64,000 nt of DNA, taken from a methanogenic archaeon ISO4-H5 (lineage in GTDB: Archaea > Thermoplasmatota > Thermoplasmata > Methanomassiliicoccales > Methanomethylophilaceae). Shown here one piece after another: positions 25,949-34,986 of the stretch (position 1 is its first letter; each line of letters starts with the position of its first letter). Made by a program: the position numbers and the translations under genes. The notes below the pieces were generated by a model, which had not been told where the DNA came from, did no database searches, and was given only the letters and a program-made list of their open reading frames with translations. The stretch lies in contig CP014214.1 of the NCBI GenBank assembly GCA_001560915.1, forward strand, positions 1,550,001 through 1,614,000. Reading direction: 5' to 3'.

Positions 25949-26665
25949 ATGGAAAAAAGAAGCGCCAGAAGGACACGTGAGATCGTGATCCCCGGAGACG
26001 TGCTCGGCAATGCTGACGAGTACAAGGCCGGAGAGAACGCTTACGAGCTGGACGGCAAGATCCGCGCCAACGTTGTAGGAACCAAGACCTACACCAACGA
26101 CGCGGTCGGAGTAACCGTGATGGGTGGATTCTACATGCCCGTCACCGGCGATACAGTCATAGGAATAATCAACGACGTGGGTCCCTCCAACTGGATGTTG
26201 GACATCAACGCCCCCTACCCCGCACCCCTGCATGTCAGCGAGGTCCCGTGGAAGGTGGAGTTCGGAGACACCTCCAGATTCCTCACCGTGGGCGACGTCG
26301 TCCTGCTGAAGATCCTCATGGTCGACGAGAGCAAGAAGATTCAGGTCACCATGAAGGATTCCGGCCTCAGGAAGATCGAGGGCGGACAGCTGGTGGAGAT
26401 CTCCTATTCCAAGATCTCCAGGGTCATCGGCAAGAGCGGATCCATGATCCAGATGCTGAAGAACATGACCGACTGCCGCATTTTCGTCGGCCAGAACGGA
26501 AGGATCTGGATCGACGGAGACGGAGAGAACGTGGATGTCGCCGCAGAGGCGATCAGAATTATCGAGAGAGAGTCCCGGTCCGCCAACCTCACGGACAGGG
26601 TCAGGGAGTTCATCGAGAAAAGACTCCCGCAGTCCGAAGAGGACGAAGAGGAGGATTCCGAATGA
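25949..26665 (+). CDS. rrp4: Exosome RNA-binding subunit Rrp4
   Basis: About 238 residues. The S1 domain is in the middle and the KH domain follows (SKISRVIGKSGSMIQMLKN); an N-terminal part begins REIVIPGDVLG. With Rrp41 and Rrp42 it forms the archaeal exosome, which degrades or tails RNA 3' ends. The ATG at 25949 follows GTGAT, complementary to the 16S 3' end; an alternative ATG at 25925 overlaps the sdo1 stop. An acidic C-terminus overlaps the rrp41 start. Confidence 0.94.
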   Translation: MEKRSARRTREIVIPGDVLGNADEYKAGENAYELDGKIRANVVGTKTYTNDAVGVTVMGGFYMPVTGDTVIGIINDVGPSNWMLDINAPYPAPLHVSEVPWKVEFGDTSRFLTVGDVVLLKILMVDESKKIQVTMKDSGLRKIEGGQLVEISYSKISRVIGKSGSMIQMLKNMTDCRIFVGQNGRIWIDGDGENVDVAAEAIRIIERESRSANLTDRVREFIEKRLPQSEEDEEEDSE

Positions 26666-27411
26666 GCGGACATACAGACATGGTATTGGTAAACGAGGAC
26701 GGCATCAGGATCGATGGCCGTAGGATTGACGAGAAAAGGCCCATCAAGATCGAGGCGGGCGTCCTGAAGAACGCGGACGGTTCCTGCTACCTCGAGATCG
26801 GCAAGAACAAGGTCCTGTGCGCCGTATACGGCCCCAGGGAGTGCAAACCCAGGCACCTGCAGGACCCCACCAAGGCCGTCGTCCAGGTCAAATACAACAT
26901 GGAAGCCTACTCCGTCACCGACAGGAAGAGGCCCGGAACCGACAGGAGGTCCGTCGAGATCTCCAAGCTCATCGCCGAGGCCCTCGAGAATGTCGTCCAG
27001 ACCGAGCTCTACCCCCGCGCATCCATCGATGTGTACATCGAGATCCTCCAGGCCAACGCCGGAACCAGGTGCGCCGGACTCACCGCCGCATCCGTGGCAA
27101 TCGCCGATGCAGGAATCCCCATGAGGGACCTGGTGCCCGCCATCGCCTGCGGAAAGGCCGACGGCAACGTCCTCCTCGACCTCAACAAGGAAGAGGACAA
27201 CTACGGACAGGCCGATGTGCCCCTCGCCATCGTCCCCTCCACCGACGAGATCGTCCTCCTCCAGATGGACGGTAACATGACCAGGGCCGAACTCGACCAC
27301 GGACTCGACATGGCCTTCGCGGCCGCCCACGAGGTCTACGAGCTCCAGAGGGACGCGCTGAAGAGGCGCTACACCGAGATGTCCAAGAAGGAGGGTGATT
27401 CCGATGAGTAA
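26662..27411 (+). CDS. rrp41: Exosome catalytic subunit Rrp41
   Basis: A 249-residue RNase PH-fold subunit carrying the phosphorolytic site. Conserved parts are DGIRIDGRRIDEKRPIKIEA, VYGPRECKPRH and TDRRSVEISKLIAEALE. It overlaps rrp4 by 4 bases (ATGA) and rrp42 by 8 bases, so translation is coupled. The chosen ATG begins the conserved sequence. Confidence 0.96.
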   Translation: MSGHTDMVLVNEDGIRIDGRRIDEKRPIKIEAGVLKNADGSCYLEIGKNKVLCAVYGPRECKPRHLQDPTKAVVQVKYNMEAYSVTDRKRPGTDRRSVEISKLIAEALENVVQTELYPRASIDVYIEILQANAGTRCAGLTAASVAIADAGIPMRDLVPAIACGKADGNVLLDLNKEEDNYGQADVPLAIVPSTDEIVLLQMDGNMTRAELDHGLDMAFAAAHEVYELQRDALKRRYTEMSKKEGDSDE

Positions 27412-28180
27412 CTACGTAACTTCACAGATCAAGAGAGACCACCTCATGAACCTCCTCGCAGAGGGCAGGAGGGAGGACGGCAGGCAGCTCGACGAGGTCA
27501 GGAAGATCACCGTCGAGACCGGCGTCATCGAATCCGCCGAGGGTTCCGCCAAGGTCAGCCTCGGAAACACCACCGTCATGGCGGGAATCAAGATCATCCC
27601 CGGCGCACCTTACATGGACGCCCCCGGAGACGGAGTCATCACCACCGGTGCTGAACTCATCCCCCTGGCACACGCCAGCTTCGAGCCCGGACCTCCCAGC
27701 GAGGACGCCATCGAACTCGCACGTGTGGTCGACCGCGGTATCCGCGAGTCCGGAATGATCGATGTCAAGAAACTCTGCATCAAAGAGGGCGAGGAGATCT
27801 GGATGGTCTTCATCGACATCTACGCTCTCGACTACGACGGCAACCTCTTCGACGCATGCAACCTCGCTGCTGTATGTGCCCTCAGGTCCGCCAAGGTCCC
27901 GTGGAAGCAGTACGGAAAGGGCGAGGAGGACCTCCCCATGCCCGTCACCTGTCTCCCCATCTCTGTAACAGAGTGCAAAATAGGTAATGATTTAATAGTA
28001 GACCCTAATTTCGACGAAGAAGCTATAGCTGCAGCCCGTCTGACGGTTACAACCGACGACGATGGCAACTTCAGGGCCATGCAGAAGGGCGGCAGGGGAT
28101 CCATTACCCGCAGCGACCTGTCCCTATGTCTGGACAGGGCCGTCGAAATCGGTAAACAGATCAGAAAAATCATTGGGTGA
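27404..28180 (+). CDS. rrp42: Exosome non-catalytic subunit Rrp42
   Basis: A 258-residue RNase PH-fold partner of Rrp41. It shows EGRREDGRQLDEVRKITVE, FEPGPPSEDAIELARVVDR and SGMIDVKKLCIKEGEEIW, typical of archaeal Rrp42. The ATG at 27404 has GGAGGGTGAT upstream. A short AT-rich patch around 27975-28010 stands out from the GC-rich surroundings but stays in frame. Confidence 0.95.
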   Translation: MSNYVTSQIKRDHLMNLLAEGRREDGRQLDEVRKITVETGVIESAEGSAKVSLGNTTVMAGIKIIPGAPYMDAPGDGVITTGAELIPLAHASFEPGPPSEDAIELARVVDRGIRESGMIDVKKLCIKEGEEIWMVFIDIYALDYDGNLFDACNLAAVCALRSAKVPWKQYGKGEEDLPMPVTCLPISVTECKIGNDLIVDPNFDEEAIAAARLTVTTDDDGNFRAMQKGGRGSITRSDLSLCLDRAVEIGKQIRKIIG

Positions 28181-28186
28181 TTAAAA

Positions 28187-28447
28187 ATGTCAAAGAGAAC
28201 TGAGAAAGCAGGAACAGCAGGCAGGTTCGGAGCAAGGTACGGAGTCGTTGTCCGCAACAGGGTCAAGGCAATCGAGGCCCACGAGAAGGCAAAACACGAG
28301 TGCCCCAACTGCCACCACATGAACGTCAAGAGGGTCTCTGCCGGAATCTGGCAGTGCAGCCGCTGCGGCAACAAGTTCGCAGCCGGTGCATACAGCCCTA
28401 AGATCAAGAGGGCAGAGGACATGTCCACTGCCTCCGTTGAGCAGTAA
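28187..28447 (+). CDS. rpl37ae: Ribosomal protein L37Ae
   Basis: An 86-residue large-subunit zinc protein. The Cys4 finger is CPNCHH...WQCSRCGN, preceded by GRFGARYGVVVRNRVK. It follows rrp42 by 6 bases, a conserved archaeal arrangement. Confidence 0.96.
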   Translation: MSKRTEKAGTAGRFGARYGVVVRNRVKAIEAHEKAKHECPNCHHMNVKRVSAGIWQCSRCGNKFAAGAYSPKIKRAEDMSTASVEQ

Positions 28448-28464
28448 GCTTACCGGTGATCCCG

Positions 28465-28605
28465 ATGTCCGATTACAGATGCGCCAACTGCGGCGAGCCC
28501 ATCAAGAATGAATACGGCGACAGGGCACACCAGTGCGACAAGTGCGGCTCCTGGATCTTCATCAAAGAAAGACCCAACGAGAAGAAGACACTCAAGTCGG
28601 ACTGA
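28465..28605 (+). CDS. rpoP: RNA polymerase subunit P (Rpo12)
   Basis: A 46-residue zinc-ribbon subunit of RNA polymerase: YRCANCGEPI...HQCDKCGSWIFIKERP. It lies between L37Ae and Pcc1, its usual archaeal position. GGTGAT precedes the ATG by 5 bases. The gene is short but the motif is unmistakable. Confidence 0.94.
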   Translation: MSDYRCANCGEPIKNEYGDRAHQCDKCGSWIFIKERPNEKKTLKSD

Positions 28606-28606
28606 T

Positions 28607-28846
28607 ATGCCTTCAGCCGTCCTCACCATCGCAGAGAGCGGTGCGGCCAATACGGTCTCCTCACTGAGCCCGGAGGCCCGCCGCGACCTCATGCGTACCC
28701 ATACGGAGATACGCATGGAGGGCGATGAAGCGGTCATGACGATTGAAGCCGCTGACACCTCAGCCATGAGGGCGGCACTCAATTCGTTCCTCGAATGCGT
28801 CATGATCACTGAGGACATCGATAAGATTACGAAGGGAACACTATGA
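28607..28846 (+). CDS. pcc1: KEOPS complex subunit Pcc1
   Basis: A 79-residue Pcc1/CTAG-like protein, the dimerisation module of KEOPS, which makes the t6A modification of tRNA. The pattern SLSPEARRDL...MEGDEAVMTIEAADTSAMRAALNSFLE fits the family. It starts one base after the rpoP stop and overlaps prefoldin beta by 4 bases. The sequence is short, so context carries part of the call. Confidence 0.85.
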   Translation: MPSAVLTIAESGAANTVSSLSPEARRDLMRTHTEIRMEGDEAVMTIEAADTSAMRAALNSFLECVMITEDIDKITKGTL

Positions 28847-29211
28847 ACGGAATGAGCCCTCAGCTTCAGAACCAGATTACCCAATACCAACAGACCCAGC
28901 AGCAGCTCCAGGCCACCACCACCCAGAAGGTCCAGATGCAGTCCCAGCAGAAGGAGATGCAGAGGAGTCTGGAAGAGCTGAACAAATCCACCGGCGACGT
29001 CTACAAGACTGCCGGAGCCCTCCTCATCAAGGTGGACGACAAAGAAGCCGTCAAAGCAGACCTGGAGGAGAGCCTTGAGACCCTGGAGATCAGGATTAAG
29101 AGCCTCGAAAGGCAGGAACAGAGCCTTCGCGAGAGGTTCGAGGCCCTCCAGGACTCCATCAACAGGGCCATGGGCAACGCCCCCGCCCGCTCCGCTGACG
29201 AAGAGGAGTGA
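28843..29211 (+). CDS. pfdB: Prefoldin beta subunit
   Basis: A 122-residue coiled-coil chaperone subunit that delivers unfolded proteins to the thermosome. Two long helices (QLQNQITQYQQTQQQLQATT and RIKSLERQEQSLRERFEALQ) flank a short hairpin with VYKTAGALLIKV. It is last in the exosome superoperon; a GC-rich hairpin follows. Confidence 0.95.
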   Translation: MNGMSPQLQNQITQYQQTQQQLQATTTQKVQMQSQQKEMQRSLEELNKSTGDVYKTAGALLIKVDDKEAVKADLEESLETLEIRIKSLERQEQSLRERFEALQDSINRAMGNAPARSADEEE

Positions 29212-29228
29212 ACCCGCTTACCTTTTCA

Positions 29229-29244
29229 GGGGCCTTCGGGCCCC
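29229..29244 (+). terminator. GC hairpin with TTCG tetraloop after prefoldin beta
   Basis: GGGGCC-TTCG-GGCCCC forms a 6-bp stem with a stable tetraloop 18 bases after the prefoldin stop. It is a likely 3' end of the exosome superoperon. A new TATA-like box (CATATAAG, near 29256) follows for the ABC genes. Confidence 0.5.
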
Positions 29245-29293
29245 GGCACATTTCCCATATAAGATTTTAAGGCAATTATCCTATTGACCCCCT

Positions 29294-30016
29294 ATGACTG
29301 ATGCCTTGATACTGAATGACGTACGCAAGAGCTACGGCGAACGCGAGGCCGTAAAAGGTATCTCATTCTCCATCAAGGAAGGGGAAATCTTCGGACTCAT
29401 CGGGCCCAACGGAGCCGGCAAGACCACCACGCTCCGTATGATCTGCACATTGCTCGAACCCACGTCTGGCACTATCACTATATGCGGCCACGACAACCGC
29501 TCGGAGGCAGCCGAAGTAAGGAAGATCCTCAGCTATCTCCCAGAGGATGCGGGAGCCTACAAGGACCTGACCGGCAGGGACTACCTGAAATTCATGGCAG
29601 GATTCTTCACTTCCGGAGAGGAGTTCGAGAGAATGGTGGCCAAGGCCATCGAAGTCAGCAATCTGTGCGACCGTATCGACTCCAAGATCAGCACCTACAG
29701 CAAGGGAATGTCCAGGAGGCTGCTCATCGCCAGGGCGATTATGTCCGAGCCCAGGCTGGCGGTAATGGACGAGATCACATCCGGACTCGATGTGATGAAC
29801 GCATTCGAGATCCGCGAACTTGTCAGAGAACTCACAAACCACGGCGTTACTGTCCTTATTTCATCACATAACATGTACGAGGTCGAGAACCTCTGCGACC
29901 GTGTTGCGATGATCAATCACGGAGAGCTCATCCTCTGCGGGACCCCGAAGGAACTCAAGGAGCAGTTCGATGCGAACAACCTCGAAGAGGTCTTCATCAA
30001 GGCGGTGAGAAAATGA
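29294..30016 (+). CDS. ABC transporter ATP-binding protein (NatA-like)
   Basis: A 240-residue ATPase: Walker A GLIGPNGAGKTTTLRM, signature TYSKGMSRRLLIARAI, Walker B LAVMDEITSGLDV and the switch histidine in ISSHNMYE. It pairs with the permease whose start overlaps its stop by 4 bases. The NatAB type exports sodium or small compounds; the substrate here is unknown. Confidence 0.9.
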   Translation: MTDALILNDVRKSYGEREAVKGISFSIKEGEIFGLIGPNGAGKTTTLRMICTLLEPTSGTITICGHDNRSEAAEVRKILSYLPEDAGAYKDLTGRDYLKFMAGFFTSGEEFERMVAKAIEVSNLCDRIDSKISTYSKGMSRRLLIARAIMSEPRLAVMDEITSGLDVMNAFEIRELVRELTNHGVTVLISSHNMYEVENLCDRVAMINHGELILCGTPKELKEQFDANNLEEVFIKAVRK

Positions 30017-31416
30017 ACCATCTCGCCAACATAACCAAGAAGGAACTGAAGGAACTCCTGACGCCTGGCACTATCGTCTCCATCATCATGGTGGTCATCC
30101 TCTTCTCCTGCCTCGGAACCATGATGAGTGGTCAGAGCGAAGATGTTGCGGCCCCCAAAGAGATAGGCATCGTATACGGCGGAGAACTGGATACCGAGCT
30201 TACGCATTACACTCCTATGGGTGGCGATACGATTAGTGTCACCCCCAGATGGCTCATTACCAACGCATACAGCTCGACATACGGGGTCACAGACCCTACG
30301 GTCATAGCGAACCATCTCCACTTCATGACTGCGGCATACGGGCAGGATCAGGCTATACTCGATGAGATGAGATCTAACAACTACGAGTATGTCCTTTCCA
30401 TCCCCACCGAGTTGAAAGAGAATTACACTGCCAAACAACAGACGACGATCTCCACATACTTCGTCTACAAGCAGGGCGGGCTGTTCAGCAGCGTATCCAG
30501 CTCAACCGGCACACTCATGGTCGACAAGATGTCCACCCTGCTCACTTACGCAATCGAGGCCAGTTCCGACCCCGCCACTGCGGTATTCGCTACCAAACCT
30601 ATCACATCGGACATCGATTACTCCTACACGGAGGTCGCAGGCCAAGTCCGTCAGGGAGTAACTCCGTATCAGATTTACAGCTCCATGATGGGTCAAACCC
30701 TCATCGTCCCCATCATCGTCATGATTGTGATCATCATGGTCGGCAGCGTGGTCATCTCCTCCATGGGAAGCGAGAAGGAGAACAAGACACTCGAGACCCT
30801 GCTTACCATGCCCATCCGCAGGACCACCATCGTGGGCGGAAAACTGCTGGCGGCAGCCATCATGGGACTCGTCTACGGAGTCTGTTACATGGGCGGAATG
30901 ATGATGTATTCCAAAGGACTGACCAGCGGACTCACCGACAGTTCTGTGGATCTGGCACAGTACGGTCTCGTGATGGACACCTTCGACTGGATTATCCTCC
31001 TGGTGGTCCTCTTCCTCGCCATCTTCAGCGCACTGGGTATCTGCATGATTCTCGGTGCCTTCACCAAGAACTACAAGATGGCGCAGACCATGACACTGCC
31101 CATCAGCGGACTGGCGATCATCCCCATGTTCGTATTCATGTTCTCTAGCTGGGAGAGCCTCGGTACCGTGGGTCAGGCATTGATGTTCCTGATACCATTC
31201 TCGCATCCGATGATGGCCATGGACAACCTGATATTCGGCGATATGAGCATCGTACTGTTCGGAATCGCCTATCTGGTGGTATTCGACATCATCATGATTC
31301 TTATCACGGTAAGGATATACAACTCAGACATACTGATCACCGGTCTCGGCCAGAACAAGACCGTGGTCAGGATTCAGAAGATATTCACTAAGAGGGGAGA
31401 GCATGAGGACGAATGA
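30013..31416 (+). CDS. ABC-2 type permease (NatB-like)
   Basis: A 467-residue membrane protein. One N-terminal helix is followed by a roughly 190-residue external domain and five C-terminal helices (IIVMIVIIMVGSVVISSMGS, WIILLVVLFLAIFSALGICM and others). The motif EKENKTLETLLTMPIRRTTI is typical of NatB/ABC-2 exporters. It is translated together with the preceding ATPase, and the next gene overlaps its end by 14 bases. Confidence 0.88.
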   Translation: MNHLANITKKELKELLTPGTIVSIIMVVILFSCLGTMMSGQSEDVAAPKEIGIVYGGELDTELTHYTPMGGDTISVTPRWLITNAYSSTYGVTDPTVIANHLHFMTAAYGQDQAILDEMRSNNYEYVLSIPTELKENYTAKQQTTISTYFVYKQGGLFSSVSSSTGTLMVDKMSTLLTYAIEASSDPATAVFATKPITSDIDYSYTEVAGQVRQGVTPYQIYSSMMGQTLIVPIIVMIVIIMVGSVVISSMGSEKENKTLETLLTMPIRRTTIVGGKLLAAAIMGLVYGVCYMGGMMMYSKGLTSGLTDSSVDLAQYGLVMDTFDWIILLVVLFLAIFSALGICMILGAFTKNYKMAQTMTLPISGLAIIPMFVFMFSSWESLGTVGQALMFLIPFSHPMMAMDNLIFGDMSIVLFGIAYLVVFDIIMILITVRIYNSDILITGLGQNKTVVRIQKIFTKRGEHEDE

Positions 31417-32398
31417 GATACTCAACAGGCTCCGCGGGAGCAAAAAGATCATCCTGACGCACGGGAACTCCGACATGGATGCCATCGGTTCGGCATACGC
31501 CCTCAAGAGCTGCTTCGAACCCGCTGATATCTGGGCACCGGCAGGTGTGGACCGTGTGGCCAAGATGGTGGCTGACAAACTGGAGATCCCCATCCTGGAG
31601 ACCGCCGATTTCAAGGATTACGACCTTGTCGTAGTGGTGGACACATCCTCTCCCGACCTCCTCCAGACCGAAGGGCTGACGGTACCTCCGAACAGTCTGA
31701 TCATCGACCATCACGCGCCCACCGGTAAGTGGGACGACATGGATTTCAACTGTGACGAATCCCGCACATCCTGCTGCGAGATCGTCTACGACCTCATCAC
31801 CTCCGCAGGTATCGAGATAGACCGCAAGACCGGTCTGGCACTTCTCGGAGGGATGCTCACGGACAGCGGACACTTCCAGTTCGCCGACAGCAGGATGCTG
31901 AGGACCTTCGCCGACATCCTTGACAAGTGCCAGATCCCTATGGACGAGGCCCTTCTCCTGGTACGCGCACCGGTCAGCATGTCCGAACGTACAGCTGCCA
32001 TGAAGGCCATCGGCCGTTCCAAGTTCGAGAAGGTGGCTGACATGATCGTCGCCGTATCCTACGGAAGCAGCTTCGAGGCCGCATCCTGCAGGGCACTGAT
32101 GGCCTCCGGAGCCGATGTGGTCTTCGTCGGATCGCAGAGGGACGAGGAGTTCCGTGTAAGTGCCAGAGCAACCCAGGAGATGGTGAGGAGAGGTATCAAG
32201 CTCGACGCCATCATGGGCCAGCTCAGCAAGGAGACCACCACCGACGGTGGAGGTCACGGCGGAGCCGCAGGCATGACCGGGATCGGCGATGCAGAGGCCA
32301 TGGTTCACATGTGCATGATGAAGACCATGGACGAGTTCCGCAACATCAAAAAGAAGATGGAAGCGGAAAGGGACTCGCCGGGTTCCCCCGGCGAGTGA
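31403..32398 (+). CDS. DHH/DHHA1 phosphoesterase (NrnA/RecJ-like)
   Basis: A 331-residue enzyme with the DHH core: ILTHGNSDMDAIGSA, VVVVDTSSP and LIIDHHAPTG, plus the DHHA1 end GGGHGGAAGMTG. Relatives hydrolyse short oligoribonucleotides, cyclic dinucleotide products or pAp. The single-module size fits NrnA-like enzymes better than RecJ. The gene overlaps the permease, perhaps only because of compact packing. Confidence 0.85.
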   Translation: MRTNEILNRLRGSKKIILTHGNSDMDAIGSAYALKSCFEPADIWAPAGVDRVAKMVADKLEIPILETADFKDYDLVVVVDTSSPDLLQTEGLTVPPNSLIIDHHAPTGKWDDMDFNCDESRTSCCEIVYDLITSAGIEIDRKTGLALLGGMLTDSGHFQFADSRMLRTFADILDKCQIPMDEALLLVRAPVSMSERTAAMKAIGRSKFEKVADMIVAVSYGSSFEAASCRALMASGADVVFVGSQRDEEFRVSARATQEMVRRGIKLDAIMGQLSKETTTDGGGHGGAAGMTGIGDAEAMVHMCMMKTMDEFRNIKKKMEAERDSPGSPGE

Positions 32399-32410
32399 TA
32401 AACTTTTTTC
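32373..32410 (+). terminator. Intrinsic-type terminator between convergent genes
   Basis: ACTCGCCGGG and CCCGGCGAGT form a 10-bp stem with a TTCC loop at 32373-32396, followed by a T6 run at 32405-32410. The stem covers the last codons of the DHH gene. It lies between it and the converging tyrS. Confidence 0.65.
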
Positions 32411-32413
32411 CGT

Positions 32414-33562
32414 TTAACGGAGTTTTCCGAGACCCTTCAGGATCTCGACTACCTTGTCGTAGTTCTCGGGATGTGCCGTGAAGAACTCGTTGACAGGTGC
32501 CAGCACCTTGTTGATACCCTCGGCGACTCCGGATTTGAGATCAACGGGCCCGAGTGCTCCGGAGAAGTATGCCTCGGTGAGGGCCTCGTAGGAATCGTAG
32601 GATACGTTTCCGCCGTACTTCTCGGGACGCTCGATGTCCATCCTTCCGAACCTGGGGAAGATGATGTACTTGGCGATCATCAGCATGGGGTTGGTACTCT
32701 CGTTCTCCTTCTCGGGAGGACAGTAGGCCTTCTTGATCTTCTGCCTGACTGAGTCGGGGGTGTCGTGGATGTTGATGCTGCTGGTGGGGTCGCTCTTCGA
32801 CATCTTCATGTCGATCATGGCCGCGGACTGCTCGTCCATCGACTTGGCCTCCTCGCGGACGGTCTTATCCTTGGCACCGTCGCCGTTCATCCTCGCTCCG
32901 CCCTTCAGTCCGGGGAGCAGGGGAGTGTGGATGGCGATGGGTTTCTTCCATCCGAACTTCTCGGCGACCTCGCGGGCCAGCATATTGACCCTCCTCTGAT
33001 CGATTCCAGCGTAAGCGACATCCACTCCAAGCTGGAACATGTCGACGCACTGCATGAGGGGGTAGATGATCTTGGAGGAGTCGAGCTCCGCCTCATCCTC
33101 CTTCCTTCCCATGATGGTCATGGTCCTCTTGATCCTGGACAGGGAGGTAATCTTACCTACCTTGATGATATTCTCCCAGTAGGAGAGGTCGTTGACGACG
33201 TCCTGCGCGTACCTGAACTCCACCTTATCCGCAGGTACACCCAAGGCGACGAAACAGTCCTCCATGTACCTGGCGACAGCACGGATGTTGTCGAGATTGC
33301 CGCCGACCTTGTCGTTGATGGATGCGTGCCAGTCGGCCCAGAGGATGATGACCTTGAAACCTGCGTCGCAGAGGTCCTTGATCTTGGCGGTCACGAGTGC
33401 CCATCCCATGTGGACGATTCCGGATGGCTCGAAACCGATATAGGCCAGAGGCTGCTCCTTGGTCTCAAGGACGGTCCTGAGCTCTTCCTCGCTCACGACC
33501 TCCATCGTGTTCCTTTTGATAAGCGCAAGTCTCTCTTCCACAGTCATGTTGTTTGATGCCAT
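32414..33562 (-). CDS. tyrS: Tyrosyl-tRNA synthetase
   Basis: A 382-residue class I synthetase charging tRNA-Tyr. The HIGH-type motif is IVHMGWALV within YIGFEPSGIVHMG, and the KMSKS loop is KMSKSDPTSS. This is the archaeal/eukaryotic type without the bacterial S4-like tail. The ATG at 33562 is preferred to an upstream TTG. It is a single gene; its substrate tRNA is also in the window at 60273-60384. Confidence 0.96.
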   Translation of the reverse strand: MASNNMTVEERLALIKRNTMEVVSEEELRTVLETKEQPLAYIGFEPSGIVHMGWALVTAKIKDLCDAGFKVIILWADWHASINDKVGGNLDNIRAVARYMEDCFVALGVPADKVEFRYAQDVVNDLSYWENIIKVGKITSLSRIKRTMTIMGRKEDEAELDSSKIIYPLMQCVDMFQLGVDVAYAGIDQRRVNMLAREVAEKFGWKKPIAIHTPLLPGLKGGARMNGDGAKDKTVREEAKSMDEQSAAMIDMKMSKSDPTSSINIHDTPDSVRQKIKKAYCPPEKENESTNPMLMIAKYIIFPRFGRMDIERPEKYGGNVSYDSYEALTEAYFSGALGPVDLKSGVAEGINKVLAPVNEFFTAHPENYDKVVEILKGLGKLR

Positions 33563-33574
33563 CTTTATCGACAA

Positions 33575-33803
33575 CCGTTGTGGTACGGATATGCTCCTTC
33601 CTTAAAAAAATAGGGGGAGAGCAGCCCTGGGAAGAGACGGATTCCTGTCGATAATAAAGTGGGTATATAAACCGCTTTAATAACGGTCCGAATAGTTAAA
33701 TTCAGTATAGTATAATCGAACATAATAAAATTTTTCTAAATTTTTTTAATATAATCTATTTTAAGAAAATGAATATAAATACTAATTTAGTATATTATCA
33801 AAT
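33575..33803. promoter_or_regulatory. AT-rich divergent promoter region
   Basis: From 33660 on, the sequence is almost entirely A and T. TATAAATAC at 33773-33781 lies 25-30 bases before the ATG of the Fic gene, implying a leaderless mRNA. No gene is present. Confidence 0.45.
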
Positions 33804-34946
33804 ATGGATGAATCAAAATTCATCTCTTCCATAGCAGGAAAAGTAAGATTCGATACGGACGGCATGTTTTCATACTTCCAACCAAGCGAACTGCCTTTCG
33901 ACCTGCAGATCGGTAAGGACATGATCAGAAAGTCCCGCGAGACGCTCATCTCCCTCAGCAATCTGAACGGAAGGGTATCGGGCATGGAAGAGGAGGAAAA
34001 GGACATCCTTCTGAACACGCTTGTACTCAAGGAATCGGTCCATAGCTCATCCATCGAAGGAACCAGGTCCACGATCGGAGACATGTACCGTTCGGAGAAG
34101 GACAAGGTGGATGAAACCGTCCGGAGGGATGTCGAAGAGATCAACAACTATCGGGAAGCCCTCCTCAGCGGTATCGCACACCTTAAGAACGGCGGGAAGA
34201 TCGATGTCAGGCTTATGCACAGCCTTCACCGGACCCTGATGAACGGTGTCCGCGGAGGCAACAAATCTCCCGGGGAATTCAAAACCTCCCAGAATGCCAT
34301 CGGTACCCCTGGCGATACCCTAGAGACTGCCAAGATGGTCCCTGCGCCGCCTGCTGCGGTAGAACGTCTCATAGACAATCTCCTTGACTACATCGATTCC
34401 GACGAGGACCCCCTAATAAAGATCGCTTTGATCCACTACCAGTTCGAAACGATACACCCATACAGAGACGGCAACGGGAGGATCGGGAGGCTGTTGATCA
34501 TGCTGCTCCTCTGTAAGGAAGGCATCCTGACCTACCCTGTGATCTACCCAAGCGAATACTTCGACAGGAACCGCAGCAGATACATCGACCTCCTCTTCGA
34601 GGTGAGTTCGGAAGACCGGTTCACGGAATGGTTCTCTTTCTTCCTGGGTGCTTTGAAAGAACAGGCTGACAGATCGTTCGCTATGATCTCCGCCCTGGCC
34701 GCATACAGAAAGCAGCTGTACTCCCGCTGTGCCAGCAAAACGGAAACGGATCTGGTCAAACTCTTCTTCGTGAATCCGTACCTGAGTTCGAAGGATGTTG
34801 CAGACAAATGCGGAGTATCCTCGCCAACTGCGATGAAACTCCTCTCCAAGATGGAATCCGCAGGTATCCTAAGAGAGACCACCGGGCGGAAGAAGGGCAG
34901 GCTGTACGTGGCCGACGGGGTTCTGGATATCCTCATGAGTCGCTAA
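33804..34946 (+). CDS. Fic-domain protein with winged helix
   Basis: A 380-residue protein of the Fic family, which usually transfers AMP to a target protein. The core motif HPYRDGNGRIGR (residues about 218-229) is complete, including the catalytic histidine. An N-terminal SSSIEGT motif carries the autoinhibitory glutamate. The C-terminus is a winged helix (LSSKDVADKCGVSSPTAMKLLSKM), a common bacterial layout. No antitoxin-like partner is adjacent. Its target is unknown; a stress or transcription role is possible. Confidence 0.9.
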   Translation: MDESKFISSIAGKVRFDTDGMFSYFQPSELPFDLQIGKDMIRKSRETLISLSNLNGRVSGMEEEEKDILLNTLVLKESVHSSSIEGTRSTIGDMYRSEKDKVDETVRRDVEEINNYREALLSGIAHLKNGGKIDVRLMHSLHRTLMNGVRGGNKSPGEFKTSQNAIGTPGDTLETAKMVPAPPAAVERLIDNLLDYIDSDEDPLIKIALIHYQFETIHPYRDGNGRIGRLLIMLLLCKEGILTYPVIYPSEYFDRNRSRYIDLLFEVSSEDRFTEWFSFFLGALKEQADRSFAMISALAAYRKQLYSRCASKTETDLVKLFFVNPYLSSKDVADKCGVSSPTAMKLLSKMESAGILRETTGRKKGRLYVADGVLDILMSR

Positions 34947-34986
34947 GGGAGAAAACGCTTATCCCGACGATGCGATACCGTTCCCG

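Noticed and set aside
28607-28846. Longer start for Pcc1 at 28508
   Set aside because: The extension would read through the RNA polymerase P gene in another frame and is not family-like.
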